From the IMG/VR virus record IMGVR_UViG_3300025141_007219, positions 1 to 29,644 of that record: a stretch of DNA of 29,644 nucleotides. One strand, given 5' to 3'. A program made the position numbers and the translations under genes. The DNA comes from a virus. Below are positions 7,293 to 16,090 of this stretch, in pieces. A model generated the notes under the pieces. It saw only the letters and a list, made by a program, of their open reading frames with translations. It was not told the origin of the DNA and ran no database searches. Each line of letters opens with the position of its first letter. Position 1 is the first letter of the stretch.

Positions 7293-10200
7293 TGGCCGTT
7301 GACACGGCTTGGGATGTCCTGATCGTCAATGCGACAAACCTGTCAACCGTCGCGTATGTGCCCCGCTACGAAGCCCTTCAGATTTCGAACCGTATGGACG
7401 CGGCCGGTTTCGGCACGCTCCAAGTCGATTTCGACGACCCGTTCCTAGCCACCTTCTACGCGGCGAACAGCAGCAAGTATCCGTGGGAGGGCAACTACGC
7501 CGTTCAGGTGGTTCGCAGCGGCTCGGTGGCGATGACGTTCATCATCGAGGAATCAGAGGTTCAGTATTCGGGGGATCGCCGGTTGGTGACGATGGCGGGC
7601 CGTGGGTTGGCAGCCACTTTGGAGTGGGCTGTTGTCCTCCCAGAGGGTTGGGATGAAAGCGACGCTGATCCTGACGATCCTTCGCGGGTTACGACCATGG
7701 GTCGTGGGTTCGGCGATACCGGCACGGAGGCAGAACTTGAGGCGGGCACCTATTCCGTAAACGATCCGCACTATCCGGCTTACGGCGGCGCCGCGTTTGT
7801 TCACCTCTTCAAAGAAGCCGACACAGGCAACGCGCAGACAGCGAATGTGAACTATTCCAGAGCGGTGGGGAGCGCCGAGCGGGCACAGGCGGTTACATGG
7901 CCTTTGGCCCTGTCGCCGAATCTGAGCATCACTGCCGATTCGAACGACGACGCGTGGACGGATACTGACGAATACCCGGTGGATGAGGTCAATTATTTGT
8001 TCGAGATCCCGACTGGCATCACGATGCTGGACGCCCTCAAGCAGTTGACTGCGATCACGGCGAACGCTCAGTGGCGGGTCACCCCAACTGGTTTGGTTCT
8101 GTTCGCGAAGACGCTCGGCACAGACCGTACTTCTTCGGTTCTGTTGACGGTTCCGAACGCGATCACATCCACCCGACAGTTCCGACGGAATGACCTACGA
8201 ACAAACGTGATCTCGTCGAACGGGTTCGATGTTGAGCGCCACTCGGGGAACGCCACGCTGACCAGTACCAACCCGAATGTTGGGTATGGCCGCCGCGAAG
8301 CGTTCATCGGTCACGACCACGCCGATGGGGCATCCAACTTGGATGGGGCGAAGCAGGCTCTTGAAAAGATAAAGGACCCGCTCGACGAGTTCGTCTTCCA
8401 GTATGTCGAAACAGCGACGACGCGGGCATGGCTGGATTTTGATGTTAGCGACACGGTTCGCATCGAATACGAGGCCGGTGTTTATCAGAACAGGCAGATC
8501 GTCGGCCTTGCGGCATCATTCTCAAATAACGGGGTCGTAACAGAGATCGCTATCGGCGACGTGGTCGATGGGGCGATTGGTCGTATCGAGAAGAAGAACA
8601 CCACGGGGCAGTTCTCGGATCAGATCCAACTGATCGATTTCAAGGGGAGCCGCCTCCCTGATCCTCCGACGGATTTGCAGACTGATATTCGTCAGGGTGG
8701 ACCGTTCAATTCGGGGGTGTCGGTGTCGTGGACTGCTCCGACTGGGTGGGAGTCGCTCATTTCCCATTATGAGGTTGATGTTGCTCCGACGGGGAAACGG
8801 CGTGACGGAACAACCGATTATGAGGGGGTGAACATTACGAATGTCAGCGGCGACAACATCACGACTGGGTCGCCAATGGAGTATGACGATCAGTCCGTCA
8901 CGCTGGAGACTGTCGGCACGGCGGTGTTGATCAACGGGTTGGGTCGTCCCGACGGGCAGTACCAAGCCAAGGTGCGTTCGGTTACTCCCGCTGGGAAGAC
9001 CTCAGCGGATTCAGTTTCGGCGACGTTCGCTCTCGAAACATTCGATGTCACGATGATGTCTGGTCATATCGCGTCGGGGAACTATGCCGCCGGTTCCGCT
9101 GGGTGGGCTATCACGGCTGAGGGGGCTGTCGAGTTTGAGTCCGGCAAGTTCCGTGGCGACATTTCGGGTGCGTCGGGGACGTTCACGGACACCTTGTCAG
9201 GTGCGACGATTTCTGGTGGCACGATCACAATCGGGGCGAGTTCGAGCGCTGTTTTCAAGGTCGATACGGACGGCAACATGTGGTTGGGGCACGCTTCGTA
9301 TGGGTCGTCGGCTCCGTTCAGGGTGTCGAATGCTGGGCAGGTGTGGGCTACCAATCTGACGATTACTGGGACGCAATCGTCGATCAATCTGAACAACGGC
9401 CGGTTCTATGTCGACACGTCTGGCAATGTGATCGCGAAGTCTCTCACGCTCGGTGATCAGGGTTACAACAACTCGATGGTCATGGGCGGTGCTGGGGCGG
9501 TAAATATTGTTATCGAAAGCACTGCTTATGCGGGATATGAGGATTCGACAGCGTTGGAGTGGAGGGCTTCGGACAACTTCACCAATGAACTTTGCAGGCT
9601 CGTTGGCGGCGAGATCACCACCGGCAAGTTCGGGTTCCGTCTAAGGGCGGGCAGCAACAACGAGGTTCGTGTCACTTCGGGGGCTGGGACTGAGGGTGTG
9701 TATTTGTGGGCTAATGAGACCGGTACGGACAAAATCAAATTGTATGCCGGTAGCGTTATTGAATTGTACGCTAATAGCGGTGTGCTGATTACTGATACTA
9801 ACGCTTCAAAGAGCGCTAATCATCTTGTAAATGACGGTGGGGATCTGTATTGGGGAACAACCCAACTCGGCGGCGGCGGCACTTCTGACCATGGGAGTTT
9901 GACTGGCCGCGACGACGATGACCACACCCAGTATGTGTTGGTGGATGGCACACGAGCCATAACCGGCGATCTTACGGTCGGCACCAGCAATGCTCAGATT
10001 CTCGGTCCCGCGTCAGGCTCGCATGATACGGGCGAGGTGTCGTACTCGTTCAAGGACGACCCTGATACGGGCTTCTACCGTTCTAATCACAACACATTCC
10101 ATGCGGCAACTGCTGGCGCTACGAGGATGACTTGGGCTGCCGACGGCAATGTCGGTATCGGTGCTACTCCCCTGTATCCATTCCATGTGTTGACTTCAGG

Positions 10201-12685
10201 TACGGCAGGGATAGCGCAGTTTGAGTCTGCCAATGTGGGGCTGCATGTCAAGCAGCAGGATACGGGCACCCTTTCGCTTGTCGGATATGACAGGGCGACC
10301 AGTGGGTACAACGCCCTCCGGTTTAGGACATCATCCAGCGGGAATCATCTGTATATCAGGGAGGGGGCAACCGTTCAAGTTGGTGTCGGCAACCTTGACC
10401 CCCAATACACGCTTGATGTCACCGGCACCCTGCGTGTGACTGGCGCTACGACTTTGTCCAGCACGCTCACCATCGGGGCCAGCAATGAAGGTCACGATGT
10501 GAAGTTCTGGGGTACCAGTGCCGGTGCGTTCATGCTCTGGAACGAGTCAGAAAACCAACTTGACTTCTCGGGCGCTGACATTGAGATGACTGACAGTTCG
10601 ATGGTCACCTTCGGCAATAGCAGTGATCTCCAGATCTACCACCGTCCGGCGAGTGGCCCTCCCAGCAATGCGGAGGAACATTCGTTTATCCAACACATGG
10701 GCGGCGGCGACCTCTGGATTCGGACGCTTGGCAGCGGTGAGGACTTGTACCTCAACGCCTACGATTCTCTTTATCTCGGGACGGGATCGGCGGGCGCCAC
10801 CCGCATGACGATCAATTCGTCAGGGAATATTGCGATTACTGGCACACTCAACGCGACAACTGGCCCCATTTATGTCCAATCGCAGGAGGTTTGGCACGCA
10901 GGCAACGACGGGGCCGATAGTGGTCTACATGCAGACCTGTTGGATGGTCAGCACGGTTCGTATTACACGAACCACACTACCGAAGCGATACAAGACATCG
11001 TTGGTGCGATGGTCGCGGGCAATACCGAAACGGGTATCACGGTTACTTACAGCGACATTGGCAACAACATAGATTTCGCATTGTCAAGCGAATACATACA
11101 AGACATCGTTGGTGCGATGGTTTCGGGCAATACCGAAACGGGCATCACGGTTACTTATCAAGATGTAGGCGGCACGCTAGACTTTGCTGTTGATAGTACC
11201 AGCCATGACCATCACGGTACTTATCTGCGGCTTGACATTACCTCGTCTCAAACGGTCCAAGGAAATGTCACCCTTGACCATTTGTATAACCCGACGAATG
11301 ACACCTACGACATTGGTTCTACGTCGGTGCGGTGGCGAGACATCCATGTGGGGGAGGTCAAGAATGTAGACGCGATTAGGGCTCCTGCCAGCGGTGGTCT
11401 TGGCCTGCGGGTCAATAACAGCAGCAGCGACAGTTTCACGATCGATTCGTCGGGCAACATCACCATGGCAACCGCTGCGGTGAAGGTCCGTATCGGCGAT
11501 AACCCGTACCCTGCTAACAATCTCAAGTTTGAGGTATATCACAACACTGCTAGCCAGTGGGCTGCATTGTTCAACCAAGATCACGCCTCTGGTTATGGCG
11601 TATTGATTGAAGGCGACTCGGCTAGCACCCATCCATTGTTCAAAGTTGTGTCTGGGACAACTCAAAGATTCAGAGTCTGTGGAGACGGCAAAGTCAGCAT
11701 CGGTGGCGACGTGAGTCCTGACTATACGTTGGATGTGCAAGGCACCGGCAGGTTTGATAGCGATTTGTCTGTTGGTGGCACCATCACTGGGAATCTAGCG
11801 GTGACTCACAACGCTAGCACCAATGTTAACTATGCAGTGCCCTTCCTGTATCTCGAAGGTGATTCTGCTTATATCCAACGGGATACCAGCCTTAGTTATA
11901 ATCCTAATACCAACAGATTCAGTGCTTCTGGATATTATGCTGGCACCAGTAGTGCGACTTCGAGCCCATTTCAATCCACTAATACCAATACTTCTTATAC
12001 CGGCACCATGAATCAACTGTGGTGTTATAGGACTGGCTCTAACGATTACTTCTTTGCTCGGTGGTGGTCGGGACCCTCAAACGCCGCTGACTCTGAGTTT
12101 AAGTTTTATGGGACTGGTTGGGCATATGCGGATGGGGGCTGGGGTACACCGGCTAACGACTATGCCGAGTACTTTGAGTGGGAGGACGGCAATCCGTCTG
12201 ATGAAGATCGTCGGGGGATTTGCGTAACGCTTGTTGGTAATAAGATTAGGCCCGCAGTTGAAGGTGAAGAGATCGTAGGAGTCGTTTCGGCTGTTCCGGG
12301 GTTTGTTGGTGGTTCCCAAGACGGCCAATGGCAAGACAAGTATTTGCGTGACGATTACAGGTCGTACATTTTGGAAGATGTTGAAATGGTTCGTTGGGCA
12401 ACAGGGGAGGAAGGGGAAGAGGACGCTGATCATTCTTACCCTGTCGATTCTGTTCCTGAAGGAGTTGTTGTTCCTGACGATGCCGTGCAATACACTTCGG
12501 CAGAGCGTATTCGGAATCCTGATTGGGATGAATCATTGGAGTATGTGGCACGGAGGGAACGGAAGGAGTGGTCACCTATTGGCATGATGGGTCAGTTGCG
12601 TGTCCGCAAAGGGCAGCCCACTAGGTCGTCGTGGATCAAGATACAGGATATTTCGGACGCCGTTGAGGAGTGGCTGGTCCGGTAG
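7292..12685 (+). CDS. Tail hub/fibre protein with FN3 domain and C-terminal G2-type self-cleaving chaperone
   Basis: The 1797-aa start at ATG 7292 shares a base with the preceding stop; the frame extends further upstream but lacks a better start. Residues 1 to about 450 resemble the Sipho_Gp37-like tail-hub domain (note RRLVTMAGRGLAATLEW near residue 100). A fibronectin type III-like domain follows near 455-580 (VSVSWTAPTGWESLISHYEV). Residues about 580-1610 are Gly/Ser/Thr/Asn-rich fibre sequence with known fibre phrases: DHGSLTGRDDDDHTQY near 865, SGLHADLLDGQHGSYY near 1205, and repeated YTLDV-GT motifs. The last 180 residues, beginning near NDYAEYFEWEDGN (about 1620), match the Peptidase_G2 intramolecular chaperone of phage appendages, which trimerises the fibre and then cuts itself off. 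It is probably the host-recognition device. Confidence 0.88.
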   Translation: MAVDTAWDVLIVNATNLSTVAYVPRYEALQISNRMDAAGFGTLQVDFDDPFLATFYAANSSKYPWEGNYAVQVVRSGSVAMTFIIEESEVQYSGDRRLVTMAGRGLAATLEWAVVLPEGWDESDADPDDPSRVTTMGRGFGDTGTEAELEAGTYSVNDPHYPAYGGAAFVHLFKEADTGNAQTANVNYSRAVGSAERAQAVTWPLALSPNLSITADSNDDAWTDTDEYPVDEVNYLFEIPTGITMLDALKQLTAITANAQWRVTPTGLVLFAKTLGTDRTSSVLLTVPNAITSTRQFRRNDLRTNVISSNGFDVERHSGNATLTSTNPNVGYGRREAFIGHDHADGASNLDGAKQALEKIKDPLDEFVFQYVETATTRAWLDFDVSDTVRIEYEAGVYQNRQIVGLAASFSNNGVVTEIAIGDVVDGAIGRIEKKNTTGQFSDQIQLIDFKGSRLPDPPTDLQTDIRQGGPFNSGVSVSWTAPTGWESLISHYEVDVAPTGKRRDGTTDYEGVNITNVSGDNITTGSPMEYDDQSVTLETVGTAVLINGLGRPDGQYQAKVRSVTPAGKTSADSVSATFALETFDVTMMSGHIASGNYAAGSAGWAITAEGAVEFESGKFRGDISGASGTFTDTLSGATISGGTITIGASSSAVFKVDTDGNMWLGHASYGSSAPFRVSNAGQVWATNLTITGTQSSINLNNGRFYVDTSGNVIAKSLTLGDQGYNNSMVMGGAGAVNIVIESTAYAGYEDSTALEWRASDNFTNELCRLVGGEITTGKFGFRLRAGSNNEVRVTSGAGTEGVYLWANETGTDKIKLYAGSVIELYANSGVLITDTNASKSANHLVNDGGDLYWGTTQLGGGGTSDHGSLTGRDDDDHTQYVLVDGTRAITGDLTVGTSNAQILGPASGSHDTGEVSYSFKDDPDTGFYRSNHNTFHAATAGATRMTWAADGNVGIGATPLYPFHVLTSGTAGIAQFESANVGLHVKQQDTGTLSLVGYDRATSGYNALRFRTSSSGNHLYIREGATVQVGVGNLDPQYTLDVTGTLRVTGATTLSSTLTIGASNEGHDVKFWGTSAGAFMLWNESENQLDFSGADIEMTDSSMVTFGNSSDLQIYHRPASGPPSNAEEHSFIQHMGGGDLWIRTLGSGEDLYLNAYDSLYLGTGSAGATRMTINSSGNIAITGTLNATTGPIYVQSQEVWHAGNDGADSGLHADLLDGQHGSYYTNHTTEAIQDIVGAMVAGNTETGITVTYSDIGNNIDFALSSEYIQDIVGAMVSGNTETGITVTYQDVGGTLDFAVDSTSHDHHGTYLRLDITSSQTVQGNVTLDHLYNPTNDTYDIGSTSVRWRDIHVGEVKNVDAIRAPASGGLGLRVNNSSSDSFTIDSSGNITMATAAVKVRIGDNPYPANNLKFEVYHNTASQWAALFNQDHASGYGVLIEGDSASTHPLFKVVSGTTQRFRVCGDGKVSIGGDVSPDYTLDVQGTGRFDSDLSVGGTITGNLAVTHNASTNVNYAVPFLYLEGDSAYIQRDTSLSYNPNTNRFSASGYYAGTSSATSSPFQSTNTNTSYTGTMNQLWCYRTGSNDYFFARWWSGPSNAADSEFKFYGTGWAYADGGWGTPANDYAEYFEWEDGNPSDEDRRGICVTLVGNKIRPAVEGEEIVGVVSAVPGFVGGSQDGQWQDKYLRDDYRSYILEDVEMVRWATGEEGEEDADHSYPVDSVPEGVVVPDDAVQYTSAERIRNPDWDESLEYVARRERKEWSPIGMMGQLRVRKGQPTRSSWIKIQDISDAVEEWLVR
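10988..11158 (+). repeat. Tandem duplication inside the tail fibre gene
   Basis: A segment of about 63 bp at 10988-11050 recurs at 11096-11158, offset by 108 bp (36 codons). The protein copies both read IQDIVGAMV-GNTETGITVTY and differ by few residues. It is a recent in-frame duplication within the fibre shaft. Confidence 0.85.
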
Positions 12686-12691
12686 GGCTGC

Positions 12692-12704
12692 TATACTCCC
12701 GGCA
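12692..12704 (+). promoter_or_regulatory. Leaderless -10 element for the gene at 12704
   Basis: TATACT at 12692-12697 lies exactly 6 nt before ATG 12704, and no ribosome binding site is present. This predicts a transcript starting at the start codon, immediately after the fibre gene stop. No clear -35 box is seen. Confidence 0.55.
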
Positions 12705-12892
12705 TGGCAGATGAACCCCAAACTCAAATTGATGTCCAGCAGGTGATCCAGAACCTCGCAAACTCAGTCGCGAACTTGACGACCGAGGGAGCAGTAAAGG
12801 ACGCCCTGATCGCCCAGTTGCAAACTGAACTGGCTGAGGCCCGCTCGGCGGTCACCGTCGAACCGGTCGACTTCGACATTCACGACGACTAG
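12704..12892 (+). CDS. Small acidic coiled-coil-like protein (62 aa)
   Basis: The product is acidic and rich in Gln, Asn, Ala, Leu and Val with heptad-like spacing between about residues 8 and 48, suggesting a short coiled coil. It ends in an Asp-rich tail (VDFDIHDD). It starts 18 bp after the fibre stop codon and appears to be expressed from its own leaderless promoter rather than by readthrough. Similar small helical proteins after fibre genes in phages can be fibre chaperones or unrelated early proteins, and the sequence does not distinguish them. No family is recognised. Confidence 0.65.
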   Translation: MADEPQTQIDVQQVIQNLANSVANLTTEGAVKDALIAQLQTELAEARSAVTVEPVDFDIHDD

Positions 12893-12932
12893 CCGCTAGG
12901 CGGCATGGTCCATGGCGGGGCACAATGGGGTC

Positions 12933-13181
12933 ATGCCTGTTTCGTTCCGCTTCCGACTCGCAGCGTCAATACCGTCGTATGACTTGGCCCAATCGTTGGC
13001 TAAGGGTGTTCGCCTATTCGACGACGAGGCGTTCGTCCATATAAAGGAGTCGCACGAAGATACCTTCTGGGACATCCACGTCATGTTCAACCTTTCCGGT
13101 GGCGACGCCCAGTACCACGTTTTGCGGCTCTTGTTCGAGAACGCCGTCGATGGATGCGGCGGGCGAGAAATCATGTCGTAG
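12933..13181 (+). CDS. Small hypothetical protein (82 aa)
   Basis: The frame is open from ATG 12912. ATG 12933 is preferred because the box CACAAT at 12921-12926 lies exactly 6 nt before it, matching the leaderless pattern elsewhere apart from its first base, and because MPVSFRFRLAAS makes a natural beginning. An alternative start at 12912 has an AGGCGG-like site about 8 nt upstream. The protein is mixed alpha/beta with an Asp/Glu/His-rich middle and two aromatic stretches. No domain is recognised. It sits alone between a leaderless small gene and the promoter of the replication module. Confidence 0.55.
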   Translation: MPVSFRFRLAASIPSYDLAQSLAKGVRLFDDEAFVHIKESHEDTFWDIHVMFNLSGGDAQYHVLRLLFENAVDGCGGREIMS

Positions 13182-13184
13182 GGG

Positions 13185-13212
13185 TTGTCCCCGAGCGTGC
13201 GTTGTGTATACT
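13185..13212 (+). promoter_or_regulatory. Putative promoter of the replication module
   Basis: TTGTCC at 13185-13190 and TATACT at 13207-13212 are separated by 16 bp. Transcription would start near 13219 and give a leader of about 65 nt before the ribosome binding site (AGGAG) of the gene at 13286. It is a canonical two-box arrangement, unlike the leaderless promoters elsewhere in the window, and probably drives a long operon. Confidence 0.5.
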
Positions 13213-13285
13213 GGAAGGGTCGCTACGGCGATGCCACCGCGATTTGCGGGCGGCACCCAAACACCTAAGTCAGGAGTGAAACGAC

Positions 13286-14116
13286 ATGGCGAACATCGCA
13301 GAGGACTACGTCAGTCCCAGCCTGAGATGGGGGATCTTCAAGCAAGACCACCCCGCCGCGTCCGTCAAGTTCCACGCCGCCACCGGCGCAGAACTCGGTA
13401 TCCCCAAGCAGTTCGGCGGTGACGAAGATTATTGCGTCGCCACCATTTGCTGCATGCCCGGCGACCCGTCGCCGATCGTCGGCTACAAGCCTGTCGCCGA
13501 CGCCAAGGGCGGGCGTGGAGACCACGTTTCCGACGCGTGGAACATCTTGTGTACCAAGGCGCTCGGCCGTGCCATCAAGCGTGCCGGTTACCCCGACACG
13601 ACCGAAGACCTGCGCGTCTTCGTCCTCTACAAGCAGCGCCTAGCGGAACACGAAGCGATCCGTGTCGGGGTGACCCTCGACGAGCCTGCCGCACTTCCGG
13701 CAGGCTCTCCCGAACCGACAGCGCTGGAAATGTCCGGCGTTGGCTACCCTGCCGCGGTTGAGGGACTGATCCAGTTGGAAACCAAGGACGACTCCGACGA
13801 TGTGGTGGAAGCCGTCATCATCGATGCCGAAGAGGTCACCGAAGTGGAAGCCGCTTTCGTCGAAGAAAAGGACGAGTGGAACACCGCGTGGGATCTTGAA
13901 GCCGCCCATGAGGAACTCAAAAACCTCGTTGGTGAGATGGACGAAGAGCATGCGGATCGCGCCCGTGCAGCCCACACCGCTCTGAACGGGCGCATGTGGC
14001 CGATCAAGTCGGTCAGCCAGTTCAACACCCTGCTCGCACAGGTCAAAACTATCCACGGCGAGTACGAGGCTTCGCTTGATGACGAGATCGGTTTGCCCCC
14101 CGACGAGGCAGCCTGA
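13286..14116 (+). CDS. Conserved-type phage protein of the replication module (276 aa)
   Basis: The ATG follows a good AGGAG site. The first 120 residues look like one compact domain, ending in a phrase (CTKALGRAIKRAGYP, near residue 88-102) of a kind seen in phage proteins encoded next to recombination and single-strand-annealing genes. I cannot place it in a named family. The remainder is very acidic (Glu/Asp/Val runs near 180-215) and probably flexible, followed by a helical segment and a short acidic tail. Its stop overlaps the start of the HIRAN gene by one base, so the two are probably made together. A role in DNA recombination or single-strand handling is inference from context. Confidence 0.75.
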   Translation: MANIAEDYVSPSLRWGIFKQDHPAASVKFHAATGAELGIPKQFGGDEDYCVATICCMPGDPSPIVGYKPVADAKGGRGDHVSDAWNILCTKALGRAIKRAGYPDTTEDLRVFVLYKQRLAEHEAIRVGVTLDEPAALPAGSPEPTALEMSGVGYPAAVEGLIQLETKDDSDDVVEAVIIDAEEVTEVEAAFVEEKDEWNTAWDLEAAHEELKNLVGEMDEEHADRARAAHTALNGRMWPIKSVSQFNTLLAQVKTIHGEYEASLDDEIGLPPDEAA

Positions 14117-14457
14117 TGTTGCCCTCACCGATGGAAATCCGCGTGGTCGGCGTCACCTTCCGAGGTGCCGACTACCCCCAGAACATCTTCGCCGTCGGGG
14201 AAGCCGTTGCGTATGCACAGCGGCCCCTACGGGCGACGCTCGTCCGCGAGCCAGACAACCCGGTCGACTCGAACGCGATGAAGGTCATGGTTGGGACAAC
14301 TCACCTTGGGTACATCCCTGCCGACACGGCGGTGGAACTATCTGCGGAAATCGACGCTGGAGCCAAGTGGCTCGCTATTGTCGACCGCATGATCATTTCA
14401 CCCGAGAATCCTGATCAGCCCGGTTTACGACTCAAGGTGTTTCGCAATGACATATGA
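14116..14457 (+). CDS. HIRAN-domain protein
   Basis: The 113-aa product is almost entirely a HIRAN domain. It has VVGVTF near residue 10, then REPDNPVDSNAMKVM near residue 44-58 and HLGYIPADTAVEL near residue 63-75, the core features of the family. HIRAN domains bind single-stranded or 3' DNA ends. In eukaryotes they are fused to SNF2 remodelers such as HLTF, but in phages and bacteria they often stand alone. ATG 14116 shares a base with the upstream stop; ATG 14131 is a possible alternative. It overlaps the next gene by 11 bp. Here it shares a module with a SNF2 helicase encoded about 3.5 kb downstream. Confidence 0.85.
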   Translation: MLPSPMEIRVVGVTFRGADYPQNIFAVGEAVAYAQRPLRATLVREPDNPVDSNAMKVMVGTTHLGYIPADTAVELSAEIDAGAKWLAIVDRMIISPENPDQPGLRLKVFRNDI

Positions 14458-15010
14458 CCAACAGATCGAAGACATCCAGCAGCAGGCCGACGGCCTCAAC
14501 GAGATGCTCGCCGATTACATCAACACAGCCAAGGTGAACGCTACGGAGGGCGACCTTTCCGGTTCCGCCGAAGGCCTCACCTACCTGCTGTATCTCATTC
14601 GTGACATCAAGGCCCGCGTTAAGGACGCCGACGACGAAGCCAACCCCGCCCTCGTCGAAGTCATGGATCACATGGGCGAGAAGCAGGTTGAGTACGGGTC
14701 GATCTCCGTTGAGCGGAAGATTTCGAACTATCGCACGAATTGGCAGAATCAGGTTCTGATCCGCGCCGTCGTGACCGCCGCCCTTGACGAGATCGAGGAA
14801 CGCGAATTCGTCGACCAAGAGTCCGGCTCTTATGTCAGCGAACGTGCCATCGTCGCCCCGTGGGTCGATGCGATCATCAGTCGACTTTTGGAATGCGCCG
14901 CATTCCGCGACTGGCGGGTAACCGCCCTTCGCAACAACATCCCCGGTTTGAACCCTGACGACTTCTGCGAGGTCCGGCGTTCAACCAAAGCCGTCCTCAG
15001 GAGGGGCTAG
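14447..15010 (+). CDS. Hypothetical protein of the replication module (187 aa)
   Basis: The ATG overlaps the HIRAN gene by 11 bp and follows AAGGTG, about 7 nt upstream. The product begins with a Gln/Asp-rich coiled-coil-like stretch (residues 1-60) and continues as a helical protein with many charged residues. A C-terminal segment contains Trp and Cys (DDFCEVRRSTKAVL) and a basic end. No catalytic motif is recognised. Its TAG shares its last base with the GTG of the winged-helix gene, so it belongs to the same operon. A role as a replication accessory or DNA-binding protein is possible but unproven. Confidence 0.7.
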   Translation: MTYDQQIEDIQQQADGLNEMLADYINTAKVNATEGDLSGSAEGLTYLLYLIRDIKARVKDADDEANPALVEVMDHMGEKQVEYGSISVERKISNYRTNWQNQVLIRAVVTAALDEIEEREFVDQESGSYVSERAIVAPWVDAIISRLLECAAFRDWRVTALRNNIPGLNPDDFCEVRRSTKAVLRRG

Positions 15011-15663
15011 TGAGCATCGAATCGATGGTATGGGCACTCGAACAAGAAGGCGATCTGACAACGAACGAAAAGTTCGTTTTGCTCGGCATCGCCAACCATG
15101 CCAGCCCGCAGGGCAAGAGGGCTTTCCCGTCGATGGACACCCTCGCCCGGTACACGATGCTGTCGAGGTCGACTATCAATAGGTGCGTTAAGGGCCTCGT
15201 TGAGAAGGGGTTCATTGCCAAAGAGCCCGGTGGCGGCCGTAAGAGCAACACCTATGAGTTGCGTATGCACGTTGCGTCTGTAACGGAACTGGTTCCTGTT
15301 CCAGATGCCCCGAAGCAAGCCAAGGGCAAGGCTTTGGTAGCCCCGAAAAAAGATTTGGTTTGGGACGCGATCACGGAGGCATGTGGGGTAAACACCGCTA
15401 GCCTGAACTCGCAAGAGCGTGGCCGTTACAACAAGGCCGTCAAACTGCTCAAAGAATCGAATGCTACGGCAAGTGAGATCCACACGAGAGTGAAGGTGTA
15501 TCGCCGTAAGTTCTCTGGTGCGGCCATCACCCCGATAGCGATAGCCAACCACTGGTCTGAACTCGATCCGGCAACCGTAAAGATGGAAGACGTGACATCC
15601 GCTCCGAAGGGGTGGGACGCGATTAGACAAGCGAGGGAACTTGATGGCAGAGATCAGGAGTGA
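15010..15663 (+). CDS. Winged helix-turn-helix protein, replication initiator-like
   Basis: GTG 15010 is supported by a strong AGGAGGGG site just upstream and by one-base overlap with the preceding stop. Residues about 15-80 match the HTH_36-type winged helix found in phage replication proteins: LTTNEKFVLLGIANHA, then PSMDTLARYTMLSRSTINRCVK as the recognition region and KGFIAKEPGGGRKSNTYEL as the wing. A Lys/Pro linker follows. The C-terminal part (about 115-200) resembles the helical domain that in such proteins contacts helicase or origin DNA. It is probably a replication initiator or replisome organiser; a transcription regulator is the alternative. It overlaps the next small gene by 20 bp. 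Confidence 0.8.
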   Translation: MSIESMVWALEQEGDLTTNEKFVLLGIANHASPQGKRAFPSMDTLARYTMLSRSTINRCVKGLVEKGFIAKEPGGGRKSNTYELRMHVASVTELVPVPDAPKQAKGKALVAPKKDLVWDAITEACGVNTASLNSQERGRYNKAVKLLKESNATASEIHTRVKVYRRKFSGAAITPIAIANHWSELDPATVKMEDVTSAPKGWDAIRQARELDGRDQE

Positions 15664-15793
15664 AGTATCCGACACGATTACGCTGGCAGAATATCGCCGC
15701 AATCGTGAAGCAGAAGATCTTCGTCGAGCCAAGAAGGCCGACAAAGACGGGTCGTCGAAGACGGCACGAGCAAACCCCAATACCAAGAGGTAA
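15644..15793 (+). CDS. Very small basic protein (49 aa)
   Basis: This short frame starts at ATG 15644, with GAGGG about 10 nt upstream, and overlaps the end of the winged-helix gene by 20 bp. It encodes a highly charged, mostly helical protein with many Arg, Lys and Glu residues and a basic Ser/Thr/Lys tail (ending ANPNTKR). It ends 6 bp before the next start. Tight packing with both neighbours and lack of any other gene here support it. No function can be assigned; small basic proteins in this position may bind nucleic acid. Confidence 0.6.
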   Translation: MAEIRSEVSDTITLAEYRRNREAEDLRRAKKADKDGSSKTARANPNTKR

Positions 15794-15799
15794 GACATC

Positions 15800-16018
15800 A
15801 TGGCAAAGCGCATCAGCACCCTGCCCCGTACCTTCCGCGGAGCGAAGTATCCGTGGGACGAATGGATGGACGGCAGTGTTTGGGTTACGGAACATGGAAT
15901 CGACTTCCAGATTTCCGCCGAAACATTCCGTGCCCTCATCCACTCCGCTGCAAACCAGCGTGGCCTCAAGGCCCAGACCCGCATCCGCGGCGGCGAGGTG
16001 TTCTTCACCGCGTCGTAG
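15800..16018 (+). CDS. Small hypothetical protein (72 aa)
   Basis: The ATG follows AGAGGT about 8 nt upstream, at the end of the previous small gene. The protein is basic at its start and has several Trp, Phe and Tyr residues (YPWDEWMDGSVWVTEHG near residues 17-33), then a short helix and a final beta-like stretch. The pattern suggests a compact globular fold. It is the last gene before a strong inverted repeat at 16030-16078 and so probably ends the operon that begins near 13219. No family is recognised. Confidence 0.7.
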   Translation: MAKRISTLPRTFRGAKYPWDEWMDGSVWVTEHGIDFQISAETFRALIHSAANQRGLKAQTRIRGGEVFFTAS

Positions 16019-16029
16019 GGGGGCGCTGT

Positions 16030-16078
16030 CTACGGGGGTGGGTTTCACAACACCCACTGTGTCCCCCCACCCCCGTAG
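16030..16078 (+). terminator. Perfect 13-bp inverted repeat: terminator or RNA switch before the nuclease gene
   Basis: CTACGGGGGTGGG at 16030-16042 is the exact reverse complement of CCCACCCCCGTAG at 16066-16078. The 23-nt loop contains a small inner pairing (CACA 16046-16049 with TGTG 16058-16061). No U-tract follows. The right arm ends in the AG of the AGGTGG ribosome binding site for ATG 16091, so the folded RNA could both stop transcription and hide that site. Confidence 0.7.
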
Positions 16079-16090
16079 GTGGCCGCTTCT

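Noticed and set aside
15007-16008. 333-codon minus-strand frame over the winged-helix gene and small genes
   Set aside because: It runs against three well-supported + strand genes with good starts and overlaps. Its translation has low-complexity Arg/Ser runs and no recognisable motif.
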